DNA of 32,507 nt from Candidatus Poribacteria bacterium (GTDB lineage: Bacteria > Poribacteria > WGA-4E > GCA-2687025). Made by a program: the position numbers and the translations under genes. The notes beneath the pieces were generated by a model. It was not told the DNA's origin, did not search any database, and saw only the letters and a program-made list of their open reading frames with translations. The stretch lies in the NCBI GenBank assembly GCA_018644665.1, contig JABGQA010000145.1, positions 1 through 32,507 of the forward strand, written 5' to 3'. Numbering within the stretch: the stretch's first letter is position 1; each line of letters begins with the position of its first letter. Below are positions 7,870 to 15,664 of the stretch, piece after piece.

Positions 7870-9039
7870 CTAGAAGTACGACGCGACGCTGAACAGCAGG
7901 GCAGCGGAATCGGCCTTGTTGTTGAAGCCGTCGCGCTCGCGCGTTCGCTGGTAGTCGAGTTTGAAGGCGGTGTCGCCCTGCGGCCGGAAGTTGGCTCCCA
8001 GCGTGAGCCGGCCGATGGAGTCGCCGTCGACATCCGCGTTGAAGTCCACGCGGCCGTACCGCGCGACGGCCGCGAACCCGGACTCCGGCATGGACGCCAA
8101 CCACCCGGCGCCGAACGGGACAACCGCCTCCGCGTAGAAGCCTCGCTGGCTCTCGGCGAATATCCCCATGAAGCCCGTGGGGACGTCGACCTCCGCCTGG
8201 GCGTATTCGCCGCGGAGCGTGGCTCGTCCGACGCGCGCCTCGGCGTCGATCACAAATAGGGTGACGTCGCGACTCTCATCGACTTCCAGACCTTCGATGG
8301 CGCTTGCGTTGTACGGCCCGTGGTGCCCCGACACGCCGATTTCGACCTTCTCGCCTGGACTGTACGCGACCCGGCCGACGAGGGACGGCGTCGTGTTGTT
8401 GTCCTCGATCGTGCCCTTGCCCGCTGGGATTCGCGTGCCCGCCTCGTCGCCGACGAGCACCCCGTCACCGAAGCCGTTGACGGCGTACAGCTCGTACGTC
8501 AGGCGCGCCGAGGGCGACGGGTACCACGCCCCGAAAAACCCCATGCCCGGCTCGGATAGGGCCACGCCCAAGAGCTCCGTAGCCACCAGGGGCCGATCCG
8601 TAAGCTCGTTGGCAGGACTGTCGTGCGCCAAGTTGAACCTGCCGAGAGGCGACAGGAGCATGCCCGCCCGGAAGCTGACGCTGTCGGTGAGATCGAAGTC
8701 CACCGACGCGAGTTCGATGATGATCTCCTCGCCGCCCTCCTCGAATTCGATCTCCGACGCGACGCGCACGCGCTCGCTGACGGGCGTGAAGGTGAATAGG
8801 TTGATGCGTTTGGGGACGAACGTCAGTTCCTCGGTGAGACCCTCGGCACGCTCGTACCGGAAGTGGGCCTCGGTGTAGCCGCCGAGAGACGTCCTGCCAG
8901 CGCGCGTGACGAAGGGCTTGTCACCGATGCCACCCTTGACGAATGGCCGTTCGTCGACGGGCGCGTCGCTCTGGGCAAGCGCCACCGCGACGCACGTGAT
9001 CGCCAGGGTCAGGACGCATAGACCGAATCTCCGGTTCAC
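7870..9039 (-). CDS. porin-like outer-membrane beta-barrel protein
   Basis: This 389-aa protein begins with a signal peptide (MNRRFGLCVLTLAITCVAVALAQS, likely cleaved after the AxA-like ALA). Alternating amphipathic strands with aromatic girdles follow, and it ends in Phe (LLFSVASYF), the usual C-terminal mark of Gram-negative outer-membrane proteins. Strand-rich blocks such as GGYTEAHFRYERAEG, RVRVASEIEFEEG and FKLDYQRTRERDGF recall phosphate-selective porin O/P-like barrels, a remote resemblance only. Translation starts at a GTG that overlaps the stop of the Rieske gene (GTGA at 9039-9036), indicating translational coupling. Being last in an operon with a di-haem protein and a Rieske protein, it may carry a substrate or metal for that redox pair, or simply be co-expressed. 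Confidence 0.8.
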   Translation of the reverse strand: MNRRFGLCVLTLAITCVAVALAQSDAPVDERPFVKGGIGDKPFVTRAGRTSLGGYTEAHFRYERAEGLTEELTFVPKRINLFTFTPVSERVRVASEIEFEEGGEEIIIELASVDFDLTDSVSFRAGMLLSPLGRFNLAHDSPANELTDRPLVATELLGVALSEPGMGFFGAWYPSPSARLTYELYAVNGFGDGVLVGDEAGTRIPAGKGTIEDNNTTPSLVGRVAYSPGEKVEIGVSGHHGPYNASAIEGLEVDESRDVTLFVIDAEARVGRATLRGEYAQAEVDVPTGFMGIFAESQRGFYAEAVVPFGAGWLASMPESGFAAVARYGRVDFNADVDGDSIGRLTLGANFRPQGDTAFKLDYQRTRERDGFNNKADSAALLFSVASYF

Positions 9040-9461
9040 TGCGGGCTCCTCGCCTGTGTGAGGCGGATCTCAACGGTGTGGTCCGTGATGTGGACGGGGT
9101 ATACGGGGAGCGGACGTTGCGCAGGCCCTCGGACGACGCGGCCGTCGGAGCCAAACGTGCTGCCGTGACAGGGGCAGCGAAGGAACTCGCCTGACGGTCG
9201 AACGCCGCACCCGAGGTGGGTGCATGTGGCCCCCAGGGCGCGTGCGTCGCCTCCGTCGAGGGGCCACAGGATGACCGCTCCGCTGTCCGGCCCCAAGGCG
9301 ACCACCACGGGTTCGCGCCGCTCCCACATCGGCTCTATGTCCGCGCGAGGCAGTGTGACTCGGTCGTCGTCGACAATGCCGCTAAGGCGCATCACGCCCC
9401 CGCAGCCCGACAACGCCAAGGCTCCACTCGCCACCAGGAATGTCCGCCTGGACTGCCTCAC
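9036..9461 (-). CDS. Tat-exported Rieske 2Fe-2S lipoprotein
   Basis: A 141-aa protein. The N-terminus has a twin-arginine motif (SRRTFLV, residues 4-10), a short hydrophobic stretch and a lipobox LSGC with Cys20. It is therefore predicted to be folded with its cluster in the cytoplasm, exported by Tat and lipid-anchored. The Rieske domain has both canonical boxes: C80-T-H82-L-G-C85 and C96-P-C98-H99-G-S101. Two Cys and two His bind the cluster, and C85/C98 can form the disulfide of high-potential bc1-type centres. The start is a GTG at 9461 with GGGAG 7 bp upstream; upstream sequence in the same frame is not conserved-looking. No cytochrome b lies nearby, so it is not part of an evident bc1 operon. 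It sits 25 bp after the di-haem gene. Confidence 0.93.
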   Translation of the reverse strand: MRQSRRTFLVASGALALSGCGGVMRLSGIVDDDRVTLPRADIEPMWERREPVVVALGPDSGAVILWPLDGGDARALGATCTHLGCGVRPSGEFLRCPCHGSTFGSDGRVVRGPAQRPLPVYPVHITDHTVEIRLTQARSPQ

Positions 9462-9486
9462 GGCCGTACTCCCTATCCCGCGTGCC

Positions 9487-10710
9487 CTATAGCGACAGGA
9501 CGAATGCCAGAAGAGCCTCTCTGTCCGCGGTGGGCAACTCACCGAACCGCTGGCGCACTGCGGCAGCCTCGCCGCCGTGCAGGTCGATGGCTTCTCCCAG
9601 GTCGGTCGTGCGCCCGTCGTGCATGTAGTGGGCGACGCCGTTGGTGAAGTCCGCCACCAGGCGCGTGCCCCAGAGCGGAGCGGTCTTCCACTCCGTGCCC
9701 GACGCGTCGCCGTCAGGCCGGTTGTCGGCGAGTTCCGGTCCCATGTCGTGCAGGAGCATGTCCGAATAGAGATGCGCGTCCACATCGCGCAACTGTGCCA
9801 CGGGACTGTCGCCGGTGGTCATCACCGGGACGTGGCACGTCGCACAGCCGATGGTCTCGAAGATGACCTCGCCCCGGGTGGTCTCGACGGTCGAGGGCCC
9901 CCGCGCCGGGGGGCTCAGCAGTCGGACGTACATCGTCGTGTCGAGCACCGTCGACGCGGGGATCTCTGGGTCCGCGACGGTGTCACCGATCGCGGTTCGC
10001 CCGTGCTGTGGATTCGGGTTCTCGACAGGCATGAAATCGCTCGTGATGCCCATGTCCTGGTGGTACGCGGCGGTGACCTGAAGCAGGAGCGTCGAGACGG
10101 ACGCCTTGCGGCCGAACCTGCCGAGTTGCATCCCGGGCCCGCCGCCGATCTCGTGCGAAGGGATGAAGTCGGGAGACTCGACCCAGTTGGGGCGCCCGGA
10201 TATGCCATCGCCATCCGCGTCCGCCTCATCGGCGTGTGCCAGTATCGTCTCGACCGGGATCGCCTCGATGAGACCGACGCCGAACACCGGCGGCGCCATG
10301 CGCGGTGAGGCGTCCACGCCCGGCGGCAGTACCTCGGCGGGGACGCCGGGTATGGCTCGCGTCTGGAGTTGCGGCCCGCCGACATCCTCCGCCAGGTCGT
10401 GTCCGCGGCTGATGCGGAGGAAGACTTCGTCGCTCGTGGCGCGGCCGTCACCGGGGTGGCAGCTCCCGCATGCGTTGTTGTTGAAGATGGGACCGAGGCC
10501 GTCCTCTACGCGGAATACGCGCTCGAAGTTCTCGTCTCCCCGCAGGAACGACGCGTTGAAGCTGAAGGAGAGGCCGTCGAACGGTGACTCGAAGTCGTCG
10601 CCGACGGGCGGCGTCTCCGTGAGGATGTCTCCGCAGCCGCATAGCAGCACGGCCAGAGACGCGGCGAACCAGACGCGCGAGCGGCTCTGTGATATATGCG
10701 CGCGGACCAT
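9487..10710 (-). CDS. di-haem oxidoreductase (DHOR / MauG-peroxidase relative), lipoprotein
   Basis: A 407-aa periplasmic c-type cytochrome. The signal sequence ends in a lipobox-like LLCGC (Cys26). Two haem-binding CxxCH sites are present: C81-G-S-C84-H85 (FNNNACGSCHPGDGR) and C289-A-T-C292-H293 (IGCATCHVPVM). An acidic DADGDGISG loop (about 164-172) looks calcium-binding. The later GPELADNRPDG, WKTAPLWGTR and YMHDGRTTDLGEAI are typical of the DHOR family once called thiol oxidoreductases, whose reaction is not established. In other bacteria such genes often sit beside imelysin or other iron-related genes; none is present here. The ATG at 10710 has GGGAGG 8 bp upstream. It is first in the operon with the Rieske and porin-like genes. 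Confidence 0.9.
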   Translation of the reverse strand: MVRAHISQSRSRVWFAASLAVLLCGCGDILTETPPVGDDFESPFDGLSFSFNASFLRGDENFERVFRVEDGLGPIFNNNACGSCHPGDGRATSDEVFLRISRGHDLAEDVGGPQLQTRAIPGVPAEVLPPGVDASPRMAPPVFGVGLIEAIPVETILAHADEADADGDGISGRPNWVESPDFIPSHEIGGGPGMQLGRFGRKASVSTLLLQVTAAYHQDMGITSDFMPVENPNPQHGRTAIGDTVADPEIPASTVLDTTMYVRLLSPPARGPSTVETTRGEVIFETIGCATCHVPVMTTGDSPVAQLRDVDAHLYSDMLLHDMGPELADNRPDGDASGTEWKTAPLWGTRLVADFTNGVAHYMHDGRTTDLGEAIDLHGGEAAAVRQRFGELPTADREALLAFVLSL

Positions 10711-10746
10711 CGCGCCGCCTCCCTACCCTATGGGGTTTAGCCCCGG

Positions 10747-10770
10747 CTAACTTAGCTATGCCTAAATTAG
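10747..10770. promoter_or_regulatory. tandem CTAA-N-TTAG palindromes, candidate operator
   Basis: CTAACTTAG (10747-10755) and CTAAATTAG (10762-10770) are two 9-bp palindromes whose starts are 15 bp apart, in an AT-rich island of an otherwise GC-rich spacer. They lie 37-60 bp upstream of the di-haem gene start (minus strand). The 19 bp at 10747-10765 match 12 positions of the DtxR/IdeR iron-box consensus as I recall it. A GGGG-TTTAG-CCCC hairpin lies between them and the gene. Function is inferred only from position and symmetry. Confidence 0.45.
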
Positions 10771-11685
10771 GCCGAGATGGGTCCTGGCGTCAAGTGGGAG
10801 TGGCGATTAGGCCTGTGCGACCTATCCCCGTTGGGTTGCTGCGCCGGGAGGGCATCCATAGGCTCGCCCACAGCGTCAGGCTCGCTTGGCGCCGCCGGGA
10901 CCGCAGCCGCTCGGTGTCTGCCTGAGCCCGCGCGCCCAGGCAGGCCCGCAAGGCCGTATTCCGGCCTTGCGGGCCACGCGGCGGATGGCTACCCCTGATA
11001 CGTGCGTTCAGGATTACCGTTCGCCGCCGCTTGGGATAGGGGACGCGCTCGAGTTGGTACGCGCCGCTCGGGCCCGCCGAATCGGCCGGGGGAAACATTG
11101 CCAGCCGCGATGCGCCAACTGGAGGCCCGCCTTTCCGCGCCGGCCTTTATCACCGGGCCTGCCACCCAATTCCCCTTCGCCCTTGCCCGTCCAGACGATA
11201 ACATCAGTATCGGTCGCGCCTCGACCCGACGACGGGCGTGCGAGGGACGGCGACCGTATCAACACCGTGGCTCGCCTGTACGCCACCCCGTGAGCGAGCA
11301 GGCCCGGCCGCGCGACGCACGCTGCCCGAGACGCGGATGCCCCATCACGGCGGGGCTCGCGCTCAACACGCGCTGCGATCTACTAGACGAGCGCGACGAT
11401 CCCGAGATGGATCGCCGTCACGCGAGAAGCGCCTCTCAGGCGCCTGGTGACGTAAGGTTGCTGCCCGGAATGTACGATGTCGCGGATCGGCTCGACGCGA
11501 GCCCGTCCGGCCACACCCCCATCCCAATACTGAACGCAAAGCGCCGCCCTGGCCGCGTCCGAGGGCGCCCTGGCGCGGTGACTGCCCGCTTCCGCGTGGC
11601 CCCGCATGGGCACGGCGCGTCTGCTTTACCGGCCCTCCGCCCGCCGGTCACGTTCCGATACCTGGCAACAGGGAGTAGCTAACGG
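10771..11685. other. gene-free spacer upstream of the oxidase operon
   Basis: No reading frame here has a ribosome site together with a recognisable product. It holds one strong hairpin (10943-10975) and a weaker one (GCGCCT at 11429-11434 against AGGCGC at 11438-11443). The stretch lies between two divergent operons, so it should carry the coxB promoter. I could not pick out convincing -35/-10 boxes and recognised no riboswitch or tRNA. Confidence 0.5.
10943..10975. terminator. perfect 14-bp GC-rich hairpin, 5-nt loop
   Basis: The left arm GGCCCGCAAGGCCG (10943-10956) and right arm CGGCCTTGCGGGCC (10962-10975) pair exactly around TATTC. No T-run follows. Both flanking operons read away from it, so it does not end either of them. 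It may be a short repetitive palindrome, a stop for an unseen transcript, or part of a leader RNA. Confidence 0.5.
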
Positions 11686-12357
11686 ATGTTCAACTGGTTC
11701 CCGCCGGAGGTATCGACCTTCGGCCAGGACATAGATTCGGTGTTTTGGCTGATCTTCTGGCTCGGCTTGGCAGGCTTTCTCATCGCCGAAGGGATAATCC
11801 TGTTCGCCCTCATCTATTACCGACGCGGCAAGGGGAAAAAGGCCGCGTACATCGACGGCAATTCGTGGAAGCAAGCGTCGTGGATACTCATCCCCGGCGC
11901 CATCGTGCTGTGCCTCGATCTGGCCGTGGACTTCGCCGGTGGACACGCGTACCACGAGGTGAAGGGCGAGTTGCCGGCTTCGGATGTGAAGGTGCGCGTC
12001 GAGGGAGAGCAGTTCGCGTGGAATATCACGTATCCCGGCCCCGATGGCTTGTTCGACACGGCCGACGACAAGTTGATGCTGAACCAACTGCACGTCCCGA
12101 TTCACCACCCAGTGCACGTGTACCTGCGATCGAAGGACGTGATTCACAGCTTCTTCGTGCCGACGCTACGCGTGAAACAGGACGCCCTACCGGGCCGTGA
12201 GATCGCGCTGTGGTTCGAGGCGGATGTGGCAGGACAGTACGAGATCGCGTGCGCCGAACTGTGCGGACCCAACCATTACACCATGCGCGGCTTCCTCAAC
12301 GTGCACACGGCTGACGAATACGCGGCCTGGGTCGGCGAAACCTGGGGGGACAACTAG
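11686..12357 (+). CDS. coxB: cytochrome c oxidase subunit II
   Basis: This 223-aa subunit carries the CuA electron-entry site on the periplasmic face. Two membrane helices (about residues 18-45 and 65-82) precede a cupredoxin domain. CuA ligands are complete: H154 (VIHSFF), C189, E191, C193, H197 and M200 (CAELCGPNHYTM). The electron-transfer region EGEQFAWNITYPG is present. No C-terminal cytochrome c domain is fused, so it is an aa3 rather than caa3 subunit. An oddity: the segment before helix 2 normally reads N-x-x-L-E-x-x-W-T-x-x-P. Here it reads N59-S-W-K-Q63-A-S-W66-I-L-I-P70, so the Glu at the K-channel mouth appears replaced by Gln. The ATG follows a GGGAG site about 10 bp upstream. 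It is first in the oxidase operon. Confidence 0.96.
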   Translation: MFNWFPPEVSTFGQDIDSVFWLIFWLGLAGFLIAEGIILFALIYYRRGKGKKAAYIDGNSWKQASWILIPGAIVLCLDLAVDFAGGHAYHEVKGELPASDVKVRVEGEQFAWNITYPGPDGLFDTADDKLMLNQLHVPIHHPVHVYLRSKDVIHSFFVPTLRVKQDALPGREIALWFEADVAGQYEIACAELCGPNHYTMRGFLNVHTADEYAAWVGETWGDN

Positions 12358-12363
12358 GCGACA

Positions 12364-14091
12364 ATGGAACACGCAATACATCCTGAACCCACTACGTTCC
12401 TGCGGAAGCACGTCTTCTCCGTAGACCACAAGGTCATCGGCCGCCAGTACCTGATCCTGGGCATGGTCTGGGCGCTGCTCGGGGGTCTGATGGCGTACGT
12501 CGTGCGTTCGCAGATCGCGTGGCCCGCGCAGAAGGTGGTTGGCGCGTCGCTGTTCATAGACGGCGCGGCCGGGCCGGGAATCGTGCTGCCCGAGACGTTC
12601 AACGCGCTCATCACCATGCACGGCACCGTGATGGTGTTCTTCGTGGCCATGCCGATCCTGCTCGGAGCGTTCGGAAACTTCCTCGTTCCGCTGATGATCG
12701 GCGCGCGGGACATGGCGTTCCCTCGGCTCAACATGGCCTCGTTCTGGGTCATCACGACCGCGTCGTTGGTCATGCTCGTCTCCATGTTTCTGCCGGGCGG
12801 GCCGGCAGCCTCCGGCTGGACGGGCTACCCGCCCCTCTCGGCGCGGGAAAGCTACACCGGCGTCGGCCTGGGACAGGCGTTCTGGATTCTGGCGTTGGCT
12901 CTGGAGTTCACTTCGTTCCTAATGGGCGGGGTGAACCTGCTGACCACGGCGATCACCATGCGCGCGCCCGGCATGACGATGATGCGCCTCCCGCTGATGG
13001 TGTGGATGCAGATGACGGCCGCCGTGCTGTTCATGCTGTCGGTCGGCCCGACCATCGCTGGCGCGATCCTCCTGCTGCTCGACCGCACGGCCGGGACGAG
13101 CTTCTTCGTCCCCGCAGCGGACGGATCGGGAGGGGACCCGCTGCTGTGGCAGCATCTCTTCTGGTTCTTTGGACATCCCGAGGTGTACGTCATTCTATTG
13201 CCCGGGATCGGGGTGCTCACCGAGGTTCTCCCGACCTTCTCGCGGAAGCCCATCTTCTCCTACAAGACGATCCTGTGGTCGACGATGGTCGCGGGCGTGC
13301 TGAGCTTCCTCGTGTGGGCGCACCACATGTTCGTGAGCGGGATGAGCCCGCTGATGGTCATGCCGTTCAGCATCACGACGATCCTCATATCGGTGCCGTT
13401 CACGCTGGTGATCTTCGCGCTCATCGGCACGATGATCGGTGGCTCGATCAAGCTGACGACGCCGATGCTGTTCGCCGTGGGCACGATCGCCTGCTTCATC
13501 GTGGGTGGCGTGACGGGGATGTTCCTAGGATCGGCAGCGGTGGACACATACATGCACGACACGTACTTCGTGGTCGCGCACTTCCACTACACGCTGTTCC
13601 CGACGGTGATCCTCGGCGGGCTGACCGGGTTCTACTTCTGGTTCCCGAAGATGTTCGGGAAGACGTTGAACCGGCCGTTGGGGCACATCCATTTCTGGAT
13701 CACGGTCATCAGCTTCAACGTGCTGTTCATCGCCCTGTTCCGTGTTGGGCTGGCTGGGCATGTGCGTCGGATCTGGGCAGCGGTGACGTATGACTACCTG
13801 AAGCCGTTCCAGGGCTTGAACGTCGTCGCGACCTGGGCGGCGATCGCGATGCTCATCGGGCAGATTCCGTTCATCGCGAACCTGATCTGGACCGCGTTCA
13901 AGGGCGAGGCCGCGCCGTCGAACCCGTGGAAGTCTAACTCGCTGGAGTGGCAGACCGCTTCGCCGCCTCCCCACGAGAACTTCCACGAGATCCCGACGGT
14001 GCACCGGGGGGCGTACGAATACAGCGTTCCTGGTAGCGAGCAGGACTGGATCGCTCAGGACTCAGAACCATCATCCACATCAGCCGGGTGA
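12364..14091 (+). CDS. coxA: cytochrome c oxidase subunit I, K-channel residues altered
   Basis: This 575-aa, 12-helix catalytic subunit reduces O2 to water and pumps protons. Haem a ligands are H86 (TMHGTVM) and H408; the haem a3 ligand is H406 (VVAHFHY). CuB ligands are H271, H320 and H321, with the His-Tyr crosslink partner Y275 in GHPEVY. D-channel D116 (GARDMAFP), N105 and N123 and the gating E273 are present, so it looks A1-type. Oddity: the helix normally reading P-T-G-V-K-V-F here reads V344-P-F-T-L-V349-I-F, so the K-channel Lys is Val and the nearby Thr is Phe. The second Asn of the usual PRMNN is Met124. A soluble tail of about 60 residues follows the last helix. It starts 6 bp after coxB, and its TGA is 14 bp before the next start. 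Confidence 0.97.
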   Translation: MEHAIHPEPTTFLRKHVFSVDHKVIGRQYLILGMVWALLGGLMAYVVRSQIAWPAQKVVGASLFIDGAAGPGIVLPETFNALITMHGTVMVFFVAMPILLGAFGNFLVPLMIGARDMAFPRLNMASFWVITTASLVMLVSMFLPGGPAASGWTGYPPLSARESYTGVGLGQAFWILALALEFTSFLMGGVNLLTTAITMRAPGMTMMRLPLMVWMQMTAAVLFMLSVGPTIAGAILLLLDRTAGTSFFVPAADGSGGDPLLWQHLFWFFGHPEVYVILLPGIGVLTEVLPTFSRKPIFSYKTILWSTMVAGVLSFLVWAHHMFVSGMSPLMVMPFSITTILISVPFTLVIFALIGTMIGGSIKLTTPMLFAVGTIACFIVGGVTGMFLGSAAVDTYMHDTYFVVAHFHYTLFPTVILGGLTGFYFWFPKMFGKTLNRPLGHIHFWITVISFNVLFIALFRVGLAGHVRRIWAAVTYDYLKPFQGLNVVATWAAIAMLIGQIPFIANLIWTAFKGEAAPSNPWKSNSLEWQTASPPPHENFHEIPTVHRGAYEYSVPGSEQDWIAQDSEPSSTSAG

Positions 14092-14105
14092 AGGGGGAAT
14101 CACTG

Positions 14106-14681
14106 ATGACATACGCAGCAGAAGGGCAGACCAACCGCGAGATGCCGTTCGCCAAGATGGCGATGTGGTGGTTCCTTGCGTCCGAGGTGATGACGTTCGG
14201 TGGCTTCCTCGCGAGCTACCTACTGTTTCGGGCCGCAGCCCATGGGGCGTGGTCCGAGTTGGCGGCGCACCTCAACCCGTGGCTGGCGACGGTGAACACC
14301 GTGGTGCTCCTCACGAGCAGCCTGACGATCGTCAAGGCGCATCAGGCGATGCAGCACGATGACCAGGTCAAGGCCAAGAAGCTCCTCGGCATCACCGTGA
14401 TCCTTGGCGTGGCGTTCCTCGGCTTCAAGGCCGTCGAATACTCCATCGAGCTGTCACACGGATACACGCCGTTGACGCACATCTTCTGGTCGTTCTACTA
14501 CGCGCTAACGGGGTTGCACGCGCTGCACGTGATCGCGGGCATCGTCGTGAACGCCGTGCTGTTCGTTCACGCGAGCAAGGGGAAACTGACCCTCGCCCGG
14601 GCCGAAGCGGCGGGGCTTTACTGGCACTTCGTCGACATCATCTGGGTGTTCCTGTTCCCCCTGCTGTATCTTTCCTACTAA
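14106..14681 (+). CDS. coxC: cytochrome c oxidase subunit III
   Basis: A 191-aa, five-helix subunit III. Family features are the N-terminal MAMWWFLASEVMTFGGFLASYLLFR (the S/A-E-x-M-x-F segment), the central FLGFKAVEYSIELSHGYTP, and the C-terminal YYALTGLHALHVIAGI and GLYWHFVDIIWVFLFPLLYL. Subunit III binds lipid and supports sustained proton pumping through the D-channel. The ATG at 14106 has AGGGGGA about 7 bp upstream; a GTG at 14088 overlapping the coxA stop is less likely. A second, diverged subunit III-like gene lies 400 bp downstream. Confidence 0.95.
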   Translation: MTYAAEGQTNREMPFAKMAMWWFLASEVMTFGGFLASYLLFRAAAHGAWSELAAHLNPWLATVNTVVLLTSSLTIVKAHQAMQHDDQVKAKKLLGITVILGVAFLGFKAVEYSIELSHGYTPLTHIFWSFYYALTGLHALHVIAGIVVNAVLFVHASKGKLTLARAEAAGLYWHFVDIIWVFLFPLLYLSY

Positions 14682-14697
14682 CGGGAGGCCGTGACGC

Positions 14698-15015
14698 ATG
14701 GCAACCGAATCACACACGAACTACACGGCGGTGTGGGCCTGGCTTCTCGTGCTGCTGTTTGTCAGCGTGGGGGCTGTGTATCTGCCGTTCTCGGGCGCTA
14801 TCACGGTGGCGTTCATATTCCTCGTCGCCGCCGTCAAGGCGGTGATGATTGCGGTCTACTTCATGCATCTCAAGGACGAGACGCAGCTCATCCGCGCTCT
14901 GCTATGGGTGCCCGTGGCGTTCTTCATCATCATGACGCTTGCGCTCGTGCCGGACATCGTGGTCGACCGGCTGGGCGACGACGGCGCGGCCGGGACGCAT
15001 ACGTCCGCGCACTGA
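14698..15015 (+). CDS. cytochrome c oxidase subunit IV (prokaryotic COX4 type)
   Basis: A 105-aa protein with three predicted helices (about residues 11-30, 34-53 and 66-88). The conserved VKAVMIAVYFMHLKDE segment identifies the prokaryotic COX4/CyoD-like family, a small structural subunit of haem-copper oxidases. A GGGAGG site lies about 8 bp before the ATG at 14698, and the gene is 16 bp after coxC. A His-containing hydrophilic tail (GTHTSAH) ends the protein. Confidence 0.92.
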   Translation: MATESHTNYTAVWAWLLVLLFVSVGAVYLPFSGAITVAFIFLVAAVKAVMIAVYFMHLKDETQLIRALLWVPVAFFIIMTLALVPDIVVDRLGDDGAAGTHTSAH

Positions 15016-15082
15016 GCCCGGAACCGACGTGGTTGGCGGCGGGCACAGATGTCGACGCCGCCGAACGCATGGACGGAATTGC

Positions 15083-15655
15083 ATGGACACCGTCGTAGCG
15101 CATCGCGCCGCGCCCGACAAACGCACGTTCGGCCTCGTGGTGTTCCTCGCGGCCGAGTCGATGACTTTCGCCGGGCTCATCAGCGCGCACATCATCCTGC
15201 GTCCCGGGCAGGAGGCGTGGCCGCCGCCGGGCCAGCCGCGCCTACCCGCAGGCATGACCGCCGTCGCAACGGCGTTTCTCCTGATAAGCGCGTGGACGGC
15301 TTACCGCGCGCTCAGCCGTGCAGGCGAGGCCCAGGGAGCCGAGAAGCCGTGGCTCGGCGCCACATGGGCGCTGGGCGCGCTGTTCCTCGGAATCCAGGGC
15401 GTCGAGTGGGCCCAGCTCATCGGGCACGGTCTGACGATGACGTCCAGCGTGTACGGCGCTCTGTTCTACACGGTCATCGGGTTCCACGCATTGCACGTGG
15501 CGATCGGCATGTGCATCCTGTCGGTGACTTCCGTGAAGGCGCTCGCGGGACGGTACGGGCCTGACGAGCACACGGGCGTGCGTCTGTGCGCAGTATACTG
15601 GTGGTACGTGGTGTTGGTGTGGCCGACGCTGTACGTGCTGGTCTACCTCCTCTAG
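15083..15655 (+). CDS. second subunit III-like protein of the haem-copper oxidase
   Basis: A 190-aa membrane protein of the CoxC family: VVFLAAESMTFAGLISAHIILR at the start, FLGIQGVEWAQLIGHGLTM in the middle, FYTVIGFHALHVAIGMCILS, and VYWWYVVLVWPTLYVLVYLL at the end. It shares the layout of the first coxC but is clearly diverged in sequence. The ATG at 15083 has only a weak GGA upstream. Two subunit III-like genes flanking COX4 are known in some oxidase clusters. Whether both are in the complex, or one replaces a helix bundle of the other, cannot be told here. Confidence 0.92.
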   Translation: MDTVVAHRAAPDKRTFGLVVFLAAESMTFAGLISAHIILRPGQEAWPPPGQPRLPAGMTAVATAFLLISAWTAYRALSRAGEAQGAEKPWLGATWALGALFLGIQGVEWAQLIGHGLTMTSSVYGALFYTVIGFHALHVAIGMCILSVTSVKALAGRYGPDEHTGVRLCAVYWWYVVLVWPTLYVLVYLL

Positions 15656-15664
15656 GTGAGTGAC

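Noticed and set aside
12519..13793. 424-aa plus-strand frame inside coxA
   Set aside because: A shifted-frame shadow of CoxA, which has every haem and copper ligand in its own frame.
12364..14091. Possibility that CoxA is a nitric-oxide reductase relative (K-channel absent)
   Set aside because: The active-site Tyr275 and the D-channel Asp/Asn residues are retained, and a CuA subunit with all ligands is present, so an O2 reductase is more likely.
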